46,347 nucleotides of DNA from JBBRVW01 sp038246545 (GTDB taxonomy: Bacteria; Actinomycetota; Actinomycetes; JACCUZ01). Location of the stretch: the NCBI GenBank assembly GCA_038246545.1, contig JBBRVW010000040.1, positions 1 through 46,347 on the forward strand. The letters are read 5' to 3'. Positions 32,204 to 40,829 of the stretch are shown one piece after another. The position numbers and the translations under genes are program-made. Each line of letters begins with the position of its first letter. The first letter of the stretch is position 1. Under the pieces are notes generated by a model. That model was not told the origin of the DNA. It searched no databases and saw nothing but the letters and a program-made list of their open reading frames with translations.

Positions 32204-32349
32204 TCAGTCGAGGCCGGCGATCAGCTCGCGCAGCACGGACACGTGGGCTGCCAGCGAGTAGCGCCCGGACCTGATCAGACGGCGGTCAGCATCGTCATCA
32301 GCTGCAGCCTGGCCGGCGCGTGGATCGCCGGGTCGAGCTCCGGCCTCAC
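32204..32349 (-). pseudogene. Relic of a winged-helix (MarR/HTH_34-like) regulator
   Basis: On the reverse strand, GTG at 32349 starts RPELDPAIHAPARLQLMTMLTAV and then stops (TGA). This is the characteristic N-terminal helix of small winged-helix regulators of the HTH_34/DUF-type group. Two frames over, SGRYSLAAHVSVLRELIAGLD and a stop at 32204 look like the C-terminal dimerisation helix of the same family. The middle, including the recognition helix, is missing. The whole relic is 146 bp against about 300 bp for an intact gene, so an internal deletion has removed the DNA-binding core. This is my reading from family memory. Confidence 0.55.
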
Positions 32350-32443
32350 CGGGCGGCCACGAGGAGTGATCCCTGCTTTCCGGTCTGGCAAGTACTGGGC
32401 CGGTCCGAGTCCGGCCCCACCCGCGTGCTGCGAGGATGCCTCG

Positions 32444-34012
32444 ATGACCTCGACGCTCTACCGCGGCGGCCACGTCCGCACCCCGGACCACCCCGACGCC
32501 ACCGCCCTGCTCGTCTCCGGCGGAGCGCTGGCCTGGGTGGGCGCCGACGGGGACGCCCCCGCGGCCGACGCCGACCAGGTCGTCGATCTCGACGGGGCGC
32601 TCGTGACCCCGGCGTTCGTCGACGCCCACGTGCACGCGACGTCCACCGGGTTGGCGCTCACCGGGCTCGACCTCACCGGAGCCACCAGCCTCGCGGACTG
32701 CCTGCGCCGCGTCGAGGACGCCGGCCGCAGCGCCCGCGGCGGGGTCGTCCTCGGGCACGGGTGGGACGAGACCACCTGGCCCGAGCACCGTGCCCCGACC
32801 CGGCAGGAGCTGGATCGCGCGTCCTACGGCGGCGTGGTCTACCTGTCGCGCGTCGACGTGCACTCCGCGGTGGTCTCCTCCGCCCTGCTCGCGGCGGCTC
32901 CCGACGCGCGTCAGGAGGACGGCTACGACGACAGCGGGCACCTGACCCGGTCGGCGCACCACGTCCTACGCCGGGTGGCCCGCGAGTCGATCACCCCGGG
33001 CCGCCGCCGCGCCCTGCAGCGGGCGACACGCACCGAGGCGGCCCGGTTGGGCATCGCCCTGCTGCACGAGCTCAGCGGGCCGGACATCTCCGGTGCGGAC
33101 GACCTGGCCGCGGTCCTCGCCCTGGCCGTCGAGGAGCCCGGGCCCGAGGTCGTCGGCTACTGGGGCGAGCTGTCCGCTCTCGGCGGCGTCGACCGCGCCC
33201 GTGAGCTCGGCGCCCTGGGAGCTGCCGGCGACCTGTTCGCGGACGGCTCGATCGGCTCCCACACGGCCTGCCTGGCCGCTGACTACGCCGACGCCGACCA
33301 CAGCGGCCACGGCTACCTGGACGCCGCGGCGGTGCGCGACCACGTCGTCGCCTGCACGGCGGCGGGCCTGCAAGCGGGGTTCCACGCGATCGGCGACGGC
33401 GCTCTCGCGGCAGTCGTGGCGGGCTACGCCGAGGCAGGCGAGCAGGTCGGGGCCGACCGGCTGCGCGCGTCCCGGCACCGGGTCGAGCACGCCGAGATGC
33501 TCTCCCCGGACCACCTGCCCGTGCTCGCCCGGCTGGGCGTGGTCGCGAGCGTGCAGCCGGCCTTCGACCGGCTGTGGGGCGGCGAGCACGGCATGTACGC
33601 CGAGCGGCTCGGGCTTCCTCGTGCCCTGACGCTCAACCCGTACGCCGCGATGGCCGCAGCCGGCATCGTGCTGGCGCTGGGCTCCGACGCGCCGGTGACG
33701 CCGCTCGACCCGTGGGGCACGGTCCGGGCCGCGGTGCGGCACCGCACGCCTGGGTCCGGCCTCGATCTGGCGGCCGCGTTCGATGCGCACACCCGCGGTG
33801 GGTGGCGGGCCGCCCGGCGCGACGCCGACGGGGTGGTCACCGCCGGCGCCCCGGCGACCTTCGCCGTGTGGGCCGTCGAGGAGCTCGACCCCGCGACCGG
33901 CCTCCCGGTCCTCGACGAGGGTTCGCCGGTGCCCGGCTGCCTGCGCACCGTGGTCCGCGGCATCACGGTCCACGACGCCTTTGGCGGACGGGCGGACGGA
34001 CGGCTGGTCTGA
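32444..34012 (+). CDS. YtcJ-like metal-dependent amidohydrolase
   Basis: A 522-residue amidohydrolase of the Amidohydro_3/YtcJ group. The metal-binding motif PAFVDAHVHAT comes after a short beta-sandwich start (STLYRGGHVRTPDHPDATALLVSGGALAWVG). DLFADGSIGSHTACL, GFHAIGDGALAAVVAGYAE, SRHRVEHAEMLSPDHLPVLARLGV and ALGSDAPVTPLDPW carry further His/Asp ligands of the barrel. The family hydrolyses amides or related bonds, with substrates rarely known. The ATG at 32444 has GAGGA eight bases upstream. It is embedded between kdd and kamDE in the lysine region, with no obvious role in that pathway. Confidence 0.82.
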   Translation: MTSTLYRGGHVRTPDHPDATALLVSGGALAWVGADGDAPAADADQVVDLDGALVTPAFVDAHVHATSTGLALTGLDLTGATSLADCLRRVEDAGRSARGGVVLGHGWDETTWPEHRAPTRQELDRASYGGVVYLSRVDVHSAVVSSALLAAAPDARQEDGYDDSGHLTRSAHHVLRRVARESITPGRRRALQRATRTEAARLGIALLHELSGPDISGADDLAAVLALAVEEPGPEVVGYWGELSALGGVDRARELGALGAAGDLFADGSIGSHTACLAADYADADHSGHGYLDAAAVRDHVVACTAAGLQAGFHAIGDGALAAVVAGYAEAGEQVGADRLRASRHRVEHAEMLSPDHLPVLARLGVVASVQPAFDRLWGGEHGMYAERLGLPRALTLNPYAAMAAAGIVLALGSDAPVTPLDPWGTVRAAVRHRTPGSGLDLAAAFDAHTRGGWRAARRDADGVVTAGAPATFAVWAVEELDPATGLPVLDEGSPVPGCLRTVVRGITVHDAFGGRADGRLV

Positions 34013-34099
34013 CGAGCGGGCCAACGCGCTGCGGCGCCGGGCGTCCTGATCGTTGGTACGTCCGTTGCCGATCAGCGGGTCGCTCGACTGACGCCGGTG

Positions 34100-34768
34100 T
34101 CAGACGGCGGACGTGCGCTCGTTGTAGCCACCGGCGAGCTCCTGGCCGGACAGGGCCGCGACCCGGTCCATCACCACGTCGGTGATCTCGCGCCGGGCCC
34201 GACCCGGCGGCAGGTCGGCGTAGTCGGCCGGCTGCACCGGGACACCGAACCGGATGCGGACGCCACGGACCGGCCGCGGCACCGTGGACCCGATCGGCTG
34301 CATGCGGTCGGTGCCGACCAGGCCCACCGGCACGACCGGGGCGCCCGAGGCGAGCGCGAGCCAGCCGACACCGGTCCGGCCGCGGTAGAGCCGGCCGTCG
34401 CGCGAGCGGGTGCCCTCCGGGTAGATGCCGAAGGCGTGGCCCCGGGCCAGCACCCCGCGTGCCAGGTCCAGCGACGCCTGGGCGTCGTGCTGCTGCGCGC
34501 GCTGCACCGGTACGGCCTCGAACGCGGCGAAGAACAGCCGGCGCGGCCAGGCCGCGGGGGAGCGGCCCTCCCAGTACTCGGCCTTGGCGAGGAAGACCAC
34601 CTTCCGCGGTACGACCAGGGGGATCACGATGCTGTCGATGAACGACAGGTGGTTGCTCGCGACGATGAGCGGTCCGTCGGCGGGGATGTGCTCCCGGCCC
34701 TCGACGTCCGGACGCCACCCCACGCGGAAGAGCACGAGGCAGACCAGCCGGCACAGCCGGTAGAACAT
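34100..34768 (-). CDS. 1-acylglycerol-3-phosphate acyltransferase (PlsC-like)
   Basis: A 222-residue lysophospholipid acyltransferase. The catalytic HX4D motif is SNHLSFIDSIV, and the glycerophosphate-binding motif is FGIYPEGTRSRDGRLYRGRTGVG. VPVGLVGTDRMQP follows. A hydrophobic N-terminus (FYRLCRLVCLVLFRVGW) anchors it at the membrane. It would add the second acyl chain to make phosphatidic acid. Its place inside the lysine pathway region looks incidental. The ATG at 34768 is near the family start. The gene is convergent with the amidohydrolase gene and downstream of the FG-GAP gene on the same strand, with a strong terminator in between. Confidence 0.88.
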   Translation of the reverse strand: MFYRLCRLVCLVLFRVGWRPDVEGREHIPADGPLIVASNHLSFIDSIVIPLVVPRKVVFLAKAEYWEGRSPAAWPRRLFFAAFEAVPVQRAQQHDAQASLDLARGVLARGHAFGIYPEGTRSRDGRLYRGRTGVGWLALASGAPVVPVGLVGTDRMQPIGSTVPRPVRGVRIRFGVPVQPADYADLPPGRARREITDVVMDRVAALSGQELAGGYNERTSAV

Positions 34769-34833
34769 GAGCGGGGCTCCCGCGGGTCGTCGGACGGCGT
34801 CGGTGGGACCGGACGACGCTACCGCCGGGGCCC

Positions 34834-34875
34834 GACCCGCCGCGGGCGCGTCCGAGGGACGGCCCGCGGCGGGTC
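34834..34875 (-). terminator. Strong hairpin after the FG-GAP protein gene
   Basis: A 14-base arm (34834-34847, GACCCGCCGCGGGC) pairs perfectly with 34862-34875 (GCCCGCGGCGGGTC) with a 14-base loop. It is located just past the reverse-strand stop at 34884 and before the plsC-like gene. Confidence 0.8.
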
Positions 34876-34883
34876 CGCCGTCG

Positions 34884-37349
34884 CTACGGGCTGAGCCGCT
34901 CGGCGTCGGGGCTGGCGCCCTTGGGCACCGACTTCCAGCCGGTCTGGCCCTGGCTGAGCAGCGGCAGCGGTGCGTACGACGCCCCGTCGAGGCCCGGCAG
35001 ACCGAACTGCTGGTCCCAGGCGTTGCGGCTCACGTAGAGCGCGAGCCAGCCGGCGGCCAGCTGCGAGGCGGCGTACTCCTCGCGACCGTTGTAGCTGTCC
35101 TGCTGGGTGGCGGTGGGCGGGTCGAAGCTGTACGTGCGCCCGTCGCCCGCGCCGTCCGAGGCGACCAACGCCTGCTGGCCCGCGACGTGCTGCTGCAACG
35201 CGTCGCGGGCGGACCACGCGGCCCCGGAGTCGAGGCCGTAGGCCCAGGCGTGCGCGTCGAAGCTCACGAAGTGGGCCCGCCGGATGACGCCCCAGATCGT
35301 GGGCTGGGGGAAGTAGATGTCGTTGGCGCCGGGGCGGTAGATCGTGCCGCCGGGATCGGCGTACGGGGACCCGTTGGCGGGCGAGGGGGCACCCGGGGTG
35401 AACGGCACCTGGGTGAAGGCGCCGTAGACCAGGGCCGCGTTGTGCAGCGACGCGACCGGGGCATTGCGGTTGGCCAGCCCGGCGAAGTCCGCCGCCCACC
35501 AGTTCTGCTGGATGTTGGTCATGTAGTCGGGCTGGATGACCTGGTGGTTCTCGACCGTGCCGTCGTCGTAGGCGTTCGCACCGTCGAGCCGGTCCGCGAG
35601 CGAGAAGCCGTTGACGACGGCCCCGGAGCTGATGTCCGACAGCCTCGCGTAGGACGCAACCTCGAGGTCGATCGCCTTGCGCCGCCAGTTCGTCGCCTGC
35701 GGGTGCCGCGGCATCATGTTGACCGCGAGCTCGAGCAGCGCGGCGTTCCAGGAGTCCTCCTCGCCGTGCGTGTTGCCCTTGGAGACGATCACGCCGCTGG
35801 CGTCGGCCCAGTACTCGACCGACACGGTCAGCAGCCGGTCGGCCTCGAAGACCAGCATCTGCGCGACGTACTCGCGAACCTGAGGGGCGAGCCGGTCCCA
35901 GATGAGCCAGGCGGCCTCCCCGGTCAGCATGGCCCAGTGGGCGGTCTGCCAGCCGGCCCCCCAGCCGCCGGGGGTGACGGCGACGTGGTCGCACGCCAGG
36001 GAGCGGACCAGCCAGTCGGCGTAGAGGATCGCCTCGTCCCGGGTGCGGCCGACCGACGCGTCGTTGTGCGCTCCGGTGCGGGCAGCGACGGCCGTGGTCA
36101 GGGCGGCCATCGCCGGCCGGCGCACGGCGTACTCCTGCTGTTCCGGGACGAACCGGGCGAGCAGGTCGGTGTAGCGCTGCCCGCGCTTGGAGTACCACCG
36201 GTCGAGGTACTGCGCGCCGAGCAGGTAGCGCTCGGAGTCGAGCAGTGAGGTGCGCAGCTGGAAAGCCGGGTCGCCGGCCAGGTCGGGGTTGGCGGGGTCG
36301 TAGGGCAGCGCCTTGTCCAGCAGCACGCTCGGCCGGACGTACGCCGACACCTGGTCGCGGTTGGCCACGCCCGCCGACGCCGTGGCGCAGGCCGCCCCGT
36401 TGGGGCCGGCCGGGGTGGGCCACGGGGCGGGCACCATGCCGATCTCGGAGGGCACGGTGACCTCGCGCTGCGTGACCGCGCTGCGCGCCTCGGCGCGGCG
36501 CTGCTTCGTGGTCATCCGCCTGGTGGTGGCCTTCGACAGGCGGTCCCGCAGGAACCAGCTGGCGCCGCGGACCACGCCCACCGTGTCGGCACCGTCGCCG
36601 TCCCAGTCACCGGTGACCGGCGTGTCCGTCGCGCGACCGAACCGGAAGGTGTACGTCACCCGCCCGGCCTTGGGCGCCTGCAACAGGTAGTAGCTGCTGC
36701 CGCGCCGGACGCCGATGCCGTCGCGGCCGTCGCCGTCCCAGTCTCCGGTGACGGGGGTGTCGGTGGCCTTGCCGAAGGCGAACTGGCGCCAGGTCGCGCC
36801 CGCCGAGGGAAACCTGCGCAGCAGCCACCGGTTGCCGCGGACCACGCCGACGTCGGTGCGCCCGTCCTTGTTGAAGTCTCCGACGACGGGGCGGTCGCCA
36901 GGTGCGCCGAAGTCGAACTCGCGGGTCACGACGGGTGCGTCGCCGACCATCGAGTCGTAGACCACCCAGTGACCGGCCGTGTAGACCGCAGGCGTGAAGG
37001 CGCCGTCCCGGTTCCAGTCGCCGTAGAGCAGCTGCGAGCCGGGCGGGGTCGGCACGTCGAAGCGCTGGTCGGTGCCCCCGCTCCAGGGCCGGACCCGGCT
37101 CTCCACGTGGGTCGGGCCGGCGAAGCCGGGCACGGTGCGCATCGCGAACAGCGGCGTGGTGGTGCTTCCCGGGGCGAGCGCCGGTGGCATCGCCGCCGCG
37201 CCGGGCGTCGTGGTCACCGCTGCCGCCGTACCGCCGAGCAACCCGGCGGCCAGGGCAGCAGCGAGCAGCCCCACCATCCCGGTCGCGGCCGTCCGCGCCC
37301 CCGAGCGACGTGCCGCCCCCGTGCCGTCCTGCCTGCCGCGCTGCTGCAT
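34884..37349 (-). CDS. Large secreted FG-GAP repeat protein with toroid-like domain
   Basis: An exported protein of 821 residues. The signal peptide spans about residues 20-44 (GMVGLLAAALAAGLLGGTAAAV). Four FG-GAP/VCBS-type repeats follow with calcium-loop motifs GDWNRDGAFTPAV, GDFNKDGRTDVGV, GDWDGDGRDGIGV and GDWDGDGADTVGV, each ending in an aromatic strand. The C-terminal half (about 340-820) is helical, with GWGAGWQTAHWAMLTGEAAWLIWDRL, GNTHGEEDSWNAALLELAVNMM and ENHQVIQPDYM. It resembles an alpha/alpha toroid of polysaccharide lyase or glycoside hydrolase type; the family and substrate are not certain. The ATG at 37349 is chosen for its signal peptide, as the open frame extends far upstream without one. 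Confidence 0.75.
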   Translation of the reverse strand: MQQRGRQDGTGAARRSGARTAATGMVGLLAAALAAGLLGGTAAAVTTTPGAAAMPPALAPGSTTTPLFAMRTVPGFAGPTHVESRVRPWSGGTDQRFDVPTPPGSQLLYGDWNRDGAFTPAVYTAGHWVVYDSMVGDAPVVTREFDFGAPGDRPVVGDFNKDGRTDVGVVRGNRWLLRRFPSAGATWRQFAFGKATDTPVTGDWDGDGRDGIGVRRGSSYYLLQAPKAGRVTYTFRFGRATDTPVTGDWDGDGADTVGVVRGASWFLRDRLSKATTRRMTTKQRRAEARSAVTQREVTVPSEIGMVPAPWPTPAGPNGAACATASAGVANRDQVSAYVRPSVLLDKALPYDPANPDLAGDPAFQLRTSLLDSERYLLGAQYLDRWYSKRGQRYTDLLARFVPEQQEYAVRRPAMAALTTAVAARTGAHNDASVGRTRDEAILYADWLVRSLACDHVAVTPGGWGAGWQTAHWAMLTGEAAWLIWDRLAPQVREYVAQMLVFEADRLLTVSVEYWADASGVIVSKGNTHGEEDSWNAALLELAVNMMPRHPQATNWRRKAIDLEVASYARLSDISSGAVVNGFSLADRLDGANAYDDGTVENHQVIQPDYMTNIQQNWWAADFAGLANRNAPVASLHNAALVYGAFTQVPFTPGAPSPANGSPYADPGGTIYRPGANDIYFPQPTIWGVIRRAHFVSFDAHAWAYGLDSGAAWSARDALQQHVAGQQALVASDGAGDGRTYSFDPPTATQQDSYNGREEYAASQLAAGWLALYVSRNAWDQQFGLPGLDGASYAPLPLLSQGQTGWKSVPKGASPDAERLSP

Positions 37350-37528
37350 CTGCCGTCTTCTCGCCGTCTCGTCGCTGGGTGTGGCGCCCCCGGGGGCAAA
37401 TCGGACGCAACCCTGCCACGCCGGGGCCGGGTCGTGCGGCCGATCGCACCAAGCATGACCCAGACATGAGACGCGGTCGGGTCCGACACGGCGGCGGCGG
37501 ACGGAATCCCCGGCGTACGGCACAATGG

Positions 37529-37572
37529 CGCAGGATCTCCGGTCCAGACGTCCCGGGACGGGAGATCCTGCG
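37529..37572 (+). promoter_or_regulatory. Stem-loop in the kamD leader
   Basis: CGCAGGATCTCC (37529-37540) pairs perfectly with GGAGATCCTGCG (37561-37572) around a 20-base loop, ending 30 bases before the kamD start. A CACAAT hexamer at 37521 could be the -10 box, so the stem would form at the very 5' end of the mRNA. A protective 5' hairpin, an operator or an attenuator are possible. It is too small to be a cobalamin riboswitch. Confidence 0.5.
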
Positions 37573-37602
37573 TTCCCGACCCGTCCTGAGAGGCAGACGT
37601 CC

Positions 37603-39189
37603 GTGACTTCGGCCCGTCCGCAGCGCAAGCTCGACCTCGACCCGGCCACCGTGCGCCGGGCCCGGTCCCTGGCGCGCACCGCCGGAGCACCGATCGTGCG
37701 CCTGGCCCGCACCCACACCACCGTCTCGGTCGAGCGCGCCGTCCTGCGCCTCGCCGGCGTCTCCGGCGCCGATCCGGACGGCATCCCGTGGGTCAACCGG
37801 CTGGTCGACGAGGTCCGCGAGCAGGTCGGCCTGGAGCACGGGGTGGCCCTGCCGGTGTGGGACGCCCTGCGCCGCTCCGGGGAGAAGGATGTCACGACCC
37901 TGGCCCAGCGGGCCGCCACCGGGGGAGTGCGGTTCGAGGTCCCGGAGGCTGCGGCGGCCGACCGGGCCGCCACCGCCTCCACCCGGTCGGTGCGCCGCGG
38001 CGTCACCGCCATCGACCGGCGCCGGACCGAGCGGGAGCGGCTGGTGGCGAGGATCGGCGACGCGCCCAGCAAGCCATGGATCTACCTGATCGTGGCGACC
38101 GGCGACATCTACGAGGACATCCCGCAGGCCCAGGCCGCGGCCCGCGAGGGCGCCGACGTCATCGCGGTCATCCGTTCGACCGGCCAGTCGCTGCTCGACT
38201 ACGTCCCGGAAGGGGCGACCCGCGAGGGGTACGCCGGCACCTACGCCACCCAGGAGAACTTCCGGCTGATGCGGGCCGCTCTCGACGACGTGTCGAAGGA
38301 GCTCGGCCGCTACGTCCGGCTGACCAACTACGCGTCCGGGCTGTGCATGCCGGAGATCGCGGCCCTCGCCGGGCTCGAGCGTCTCGACATGATGCTCAAC
38401 GACTCGATGTACGGGATCCTGTTCCGCGACATCAACCCGATCCGGACCTTCGTCGACCAGCGCTTCTCCCGGCAGGTGCACGCCCGGGCCGGCATCATCA
38501 TCAACACCGGCGAGGACAACTACCTCACGACCGCCGACGCGGTCGACGAGGCACACACCGTCACGGTGTCGCAGCTGCTCAACGAGTACTTCGCCAAGGA
38601 GGCCGGGCTGGCCGACTGGCAGCTCGGCCTCGGCCACGCGTTCGAGATCAACCCCGATGTCCCGGAGTCGTTCCGGCTGGAGCTCGCGCACGCGCTGCTC
38701 GCCCGCGAGCTGTTCCCCAAGGCGCCGCTGAAGTGGATGCCGCCGACCAAGCACATGACCGGCGACGTGTTCCGGGGCTACCTGCTGGACGGCTTCTTCA
38801 ACCTGGTCGGCGCACTCACGGACCAGGGCATCCTGCTCGTGGGCATGATGACCGAGGCCGTCGTCACGCCGTTCCTGTCCGACCGCGACCTCGCCCTGCA
38901 GAACGTGCGCTACGTCCTCGATGCAGCCGGAGGCCTGCACGAGGACTTCCGGCCGGCTCCCGGCGGGTTCATCCAGTCCAGGGCGCACCAGGTGCTCGAC
39001 GAGGCCGTCGCGCTGCTCGAGAAGATCGTCGCCGAGCCGGGCAGGGCACCGCTGCTCGAGGCCATCGGCGACGGCACGTTCGGCCTGATGAAGCGGCCCG
39101 CCGACAGGGGCAAGGGCTACGACGGGGTGTTCCGGCAGGCGAAGGGCTACTGGAACCCGGCGACCGAGATCCTGGAGGGACGGGTCTGA
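37603..39189 (+). CDS. kamD: Lysine 5,6-aminomutase alpha subunit KamD
   Basis: KamD forms, with KamE, the adenosylcobalamin- and PLP-dependent enzyme that moves the epsilon amino group of beta-lysine to give 3,5-diaminohexanoate. The 528-residue protein opens RKLDLDPATVRRARSLARTAG. It contains WIYLIVATGDIYEDIPQAQAAAREGADVIAVIRSTGQSLLDYVPEG, TYATQENFRLMRAALDDVSKELGRYVRLTNYASGLCMPEIA and KAPLKWMPPTKHMTGDVFRG, matching the TIM-barrel alpha subunit. The GTG at 37603 has GAGAGG nine bases upstream. Its stop overlaps the kamE ATG (TGATG). Confidence 0.94.
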   Translation: MTSARPQRKLDLDPATVRRARSLARTAGAPIVRLARTHTTVSVERAVLRLAGVSGADPDGIPWVNRLVDEVREQVGLEHGVALPVWDALRRSGEKDVTTLAQRAATGGVRFEVPEAAAADRAATASTRSVRRGVTAIDRRRTERERLVARIGDAPSKPWIYLIVATGDIYEDIPQAQAAAREGADVIAVIRSTGQSLLDYVPEGATREGYAGTYATQENFRLMRAALDDVSKELGRYVRLTNYASGLCMPEIAALAGLERLDMMLNDSMYGILFRDINPIRTFVDQRFSRQVHARAGIIINTGEDNYLTTADAVDEAHTVTVSQLLNEYFAKEAGLADWQLGLGHAFEINPDVPESFRLELAHALLARELFPKAPLKWMPPTKHMTGDVFRGYLLDGFFNLVGALTDQGILLVGMMTEAVVTPFLSDRDLALQNVRYVLDAAGGLHEDFRPAPGGFIQSRAHQVLDEAVALLEKIVAEPGRAPLLEAIGDGTFGLMKRPADRGKGYDGVFRQAKGYWNPATEILEGRV

Positions 39190-39950
39190 TGGCGGCCAAG
39201 CAGCAGGGGCCTCTCGTGCGGCCCTACGGCGACACCACCGGCGACGGCATGGTGCAGGTGTCGTTCACCCTCCCCGTGCCGCACGACAAGCGGGCCGAGG
39301 GAGCCGCCCTCCAGCTCGCGGCCAAGATGGGCATGGAGCCGGCGATGCTGGTGCACGCCAAGGCGATGGGTCCGGACTTCACCTTCTTCGTCGTCTACGG
39401 CTCGGTCACCCACCTGGTCGACCTCTCGGCGGTGCACGTCGTCGAGCGGGAGTACCCGCTGCTCTCGGCGAAGGAGGCCAACGCGACGATCAAGAAGCTG
39501 CTGCGCCGCAAGCTCGTCGTCGTGGGCGCCTGCATCGGCACCGACGCGCACACGGTCGGCATCGACGCGATCCTCAACATCAAGGGATTCGCGGGGCAGA
39601 AGGGGCTGGAGTACTACCGGGAGGTCAAGGTCGTGAACCTCGGCGCCCAGGTGCTCGTGCCGGAGCTGGTCGCCCGGGCCCGCACCGAACGGGCCGACGC
39701 CGTCCTCGTGTCGCAGGTCGTGACCCAGCGCGACGCGCACCTCACCAACACGCGCGAGATGTCGGCGGCGTTCCGCGAGGCGTACCCCGCGGGCACCGCC
39801 CCCCTGCTCGTGGTGGGCGGACCGCGCTTCGACGAGCACGCCACCGCCGAGCTCGGCGTCGACCGGATCTTCGGTCGTGGCACCACACCCGCAGAGGTGG
39901 CCAGCTACCTCGTGCACGCCCTGACGCAGAACCCCGCGACCGCCGCCTGA
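39189..39950 (+). CDS. kamE: Lysine 5,6-aminomutase beta subunit KamE
   Basis: The 253-residue beta subunit carries the cobalamin-binding Rossmann domain and the PLP lysine. VVVGACIGTDAHTVGIDAILNIKGF contains the base-off B12 motif DxHxxG (DAHTVG). The N-terminal domain has VRPYGDTTGDGMVQVSFTLPVPHDKRAEGAALQLAAKMG, and KVVNLGAQVLVPELVARA and VSQVVTQRDAHLTNTREMSAAFRE follow. The start overlaps the kamD stop by one base, so the subunits are translationally coupled. kal follows 12 bp after the stop. Confidence 0.94.
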   Translation: MAAKQQGPLVRPYGDTTGDGMVQVSFTLPVPHDKRAEGAALQLAAKMGMEPAMLVHAKAMGPDFTFFVVYGSVTHLVDLSAVHVVEREYPLLSAKEANATIKKLLRRKLVVVGACIGTDAHTVGIDAILNIKGFAGQKGLEYYREVKVVNLGAQVLVPELVARARTERADAVLVSQVVTQRDAHLTNTREMSAAFREAYPAGTAPLLVVGGPRFDEHATAELGVDRIFGRGTTPAEVASYLVHALTQNPATAA

Positions 39951-39962
39951 GAGAGGACCCCG

Positions 39963-40376
39963 ATGACCGACGCCGACCCGCGCACCGGGCTCACCGTCAC
40001 CCACCGCCGCTACGTGCCCTACTCCCACGCGCACTACGCCGGCAGGCTCGTCGACGGCGCCTACTCGCTGGCGATGTTCGGCGACGTGGCCACCGAGGTG
40101 TGCATCCGAACCGACGGCGACGAGGGCCTGTTCGCGTCGTACTCCGACGTGCAGTTCCTCGCGCCGGTGCGGGCGGGCGACGTGGTCGAGGTGCAGGGGA
40201 CCGTCACCCGGGTCGGGCGCCGCAGTCGCGAGATCGCGTTCGAGACGCGGGTCGTGTGCCGGGGCGTCGCGGGGCCGGGAGACCCGTCGGCGACGGCGTC
40301 GACGGCCGCCGTGCTCGACCCGCCGGTGGTGGCGACGACCGCCGTCGGCACCGTCGTCGTGCCACTCGCGGGATAG
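39963..40376 (+). CDS. kal: 3-aminobutyryl-CoA ammonia-lyase (hotdog fold)
   Basis: Kal eliminates ammonia from 3-aminobutyryl-CoA to give crotonyl-CoA, the last amino-removal step in the lysine route. The 137-residue product (LTVTHRRYVPYSHAHYAGRLVDGAYSLAMFGDVATEVCIRTDGDEGLFASYSDVQFLAPVRAGDVVEVQGTVTRVG) is a hotdog-fold protein. The HYAGRLVDGA and DVQFLAPVRAGDVVEV segments are typical of the Kal family. It follows kamE closely, with GAGAGGA before the ATG, which strongly supports the name. The missing partner enzymes (Kce cleavage enzyme and CoA transferase) are not found here. Confidence 0.85.
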   Translation: MTDADPRTGLTVTHRRYVPYSHAHYAGRLVDGAYSLAMFGDVATEVCIRTDGDEGLFASYSDVQFLAPVRAGDVVEVQGTVTRVGRRSREIAFETRVVCRGVAGPGDPSATASTAAVLDPPVVATTAVGTVVVPLAG

Positions 40377-40535
40377 CGACGACAAGGGGGGCCAGAGTCA
40401 ATGGTCCAATCGGGGGATCCTGCCCCCGCGCGTCGCGTCCGACACGCCGAAACCCTTATGGAGCAAAGGAAATTCTCGGTCCGAGGCACCCGCTCCCACC
40501 TGCGGCTTTGCGCATCTGCGCAGGTCAGGAGGCGG

Positions 40536-40565
40536 TTGACAGACGGTGTCCCGTGCCCCCAGGGT
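40536..40565 (+). promoter_or_regulatory. TTGACA promoter in the gap before lnt
   Basis: A perfect TTGACA (40536-40541), an 18-base spacer and CAGGGT (40560-40565). This is the best -35 hexamer I saw in the window. It lies about 390 bp upstream of lnt with no gene in between. Confidence 0.5.
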
Positions 40566-40806
40566 GAACGACGTCCACCACAGGACACCCACGCGATATC
40601 CCCTCCGCGACACACGAGCCGGCTTCGGGCCAAGGGGCGGCGCAATGCGCAAGTGCCGTCCGGGTGCCAGGTCCGATCGCCGTCGTCGCCACGGGTGAGG
40701 GGATGGGTCGGGGGGTGAGACACGGGAAGGGCCCGACCGCTCCGTAGACAACGGCCCACGATCCGGCAGCCGGCCGGACGGGGTCGGTCCGAAGGGCGGT
40801 TTGGGC

Positions 40807-40829
40807 CCTGACCCGTCTCCGGGGTCAGG
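40807..40829 (+). terminator. Hairpin upstream of lnt
   Basis: CCTGACCC (40807-40814) pairs with GGGTCAGG (40822-40829) with a seven-base loop. It may end a short transcript started at the TTGACA promoter, or read-through from the kam operon. Confidence 0.45.

Noticed and set aside
37350..37602. Cobalamin riboswitch before kamD
   Set aside because: The leader is too short and lacks the conserved B12-box; only one simple stem is visible.
37788..39188. Open frame overlapping kamD and joined to kamE
   Set aside because: Out-of-frame translation of kamD; kamE has its own ATG overlapping the kamD stop.
40401..40718. Short ORF in the gap before lnt
   Set aside because: No ribosome site, no domain, and the residue composition is that of random GC-rich sequence.
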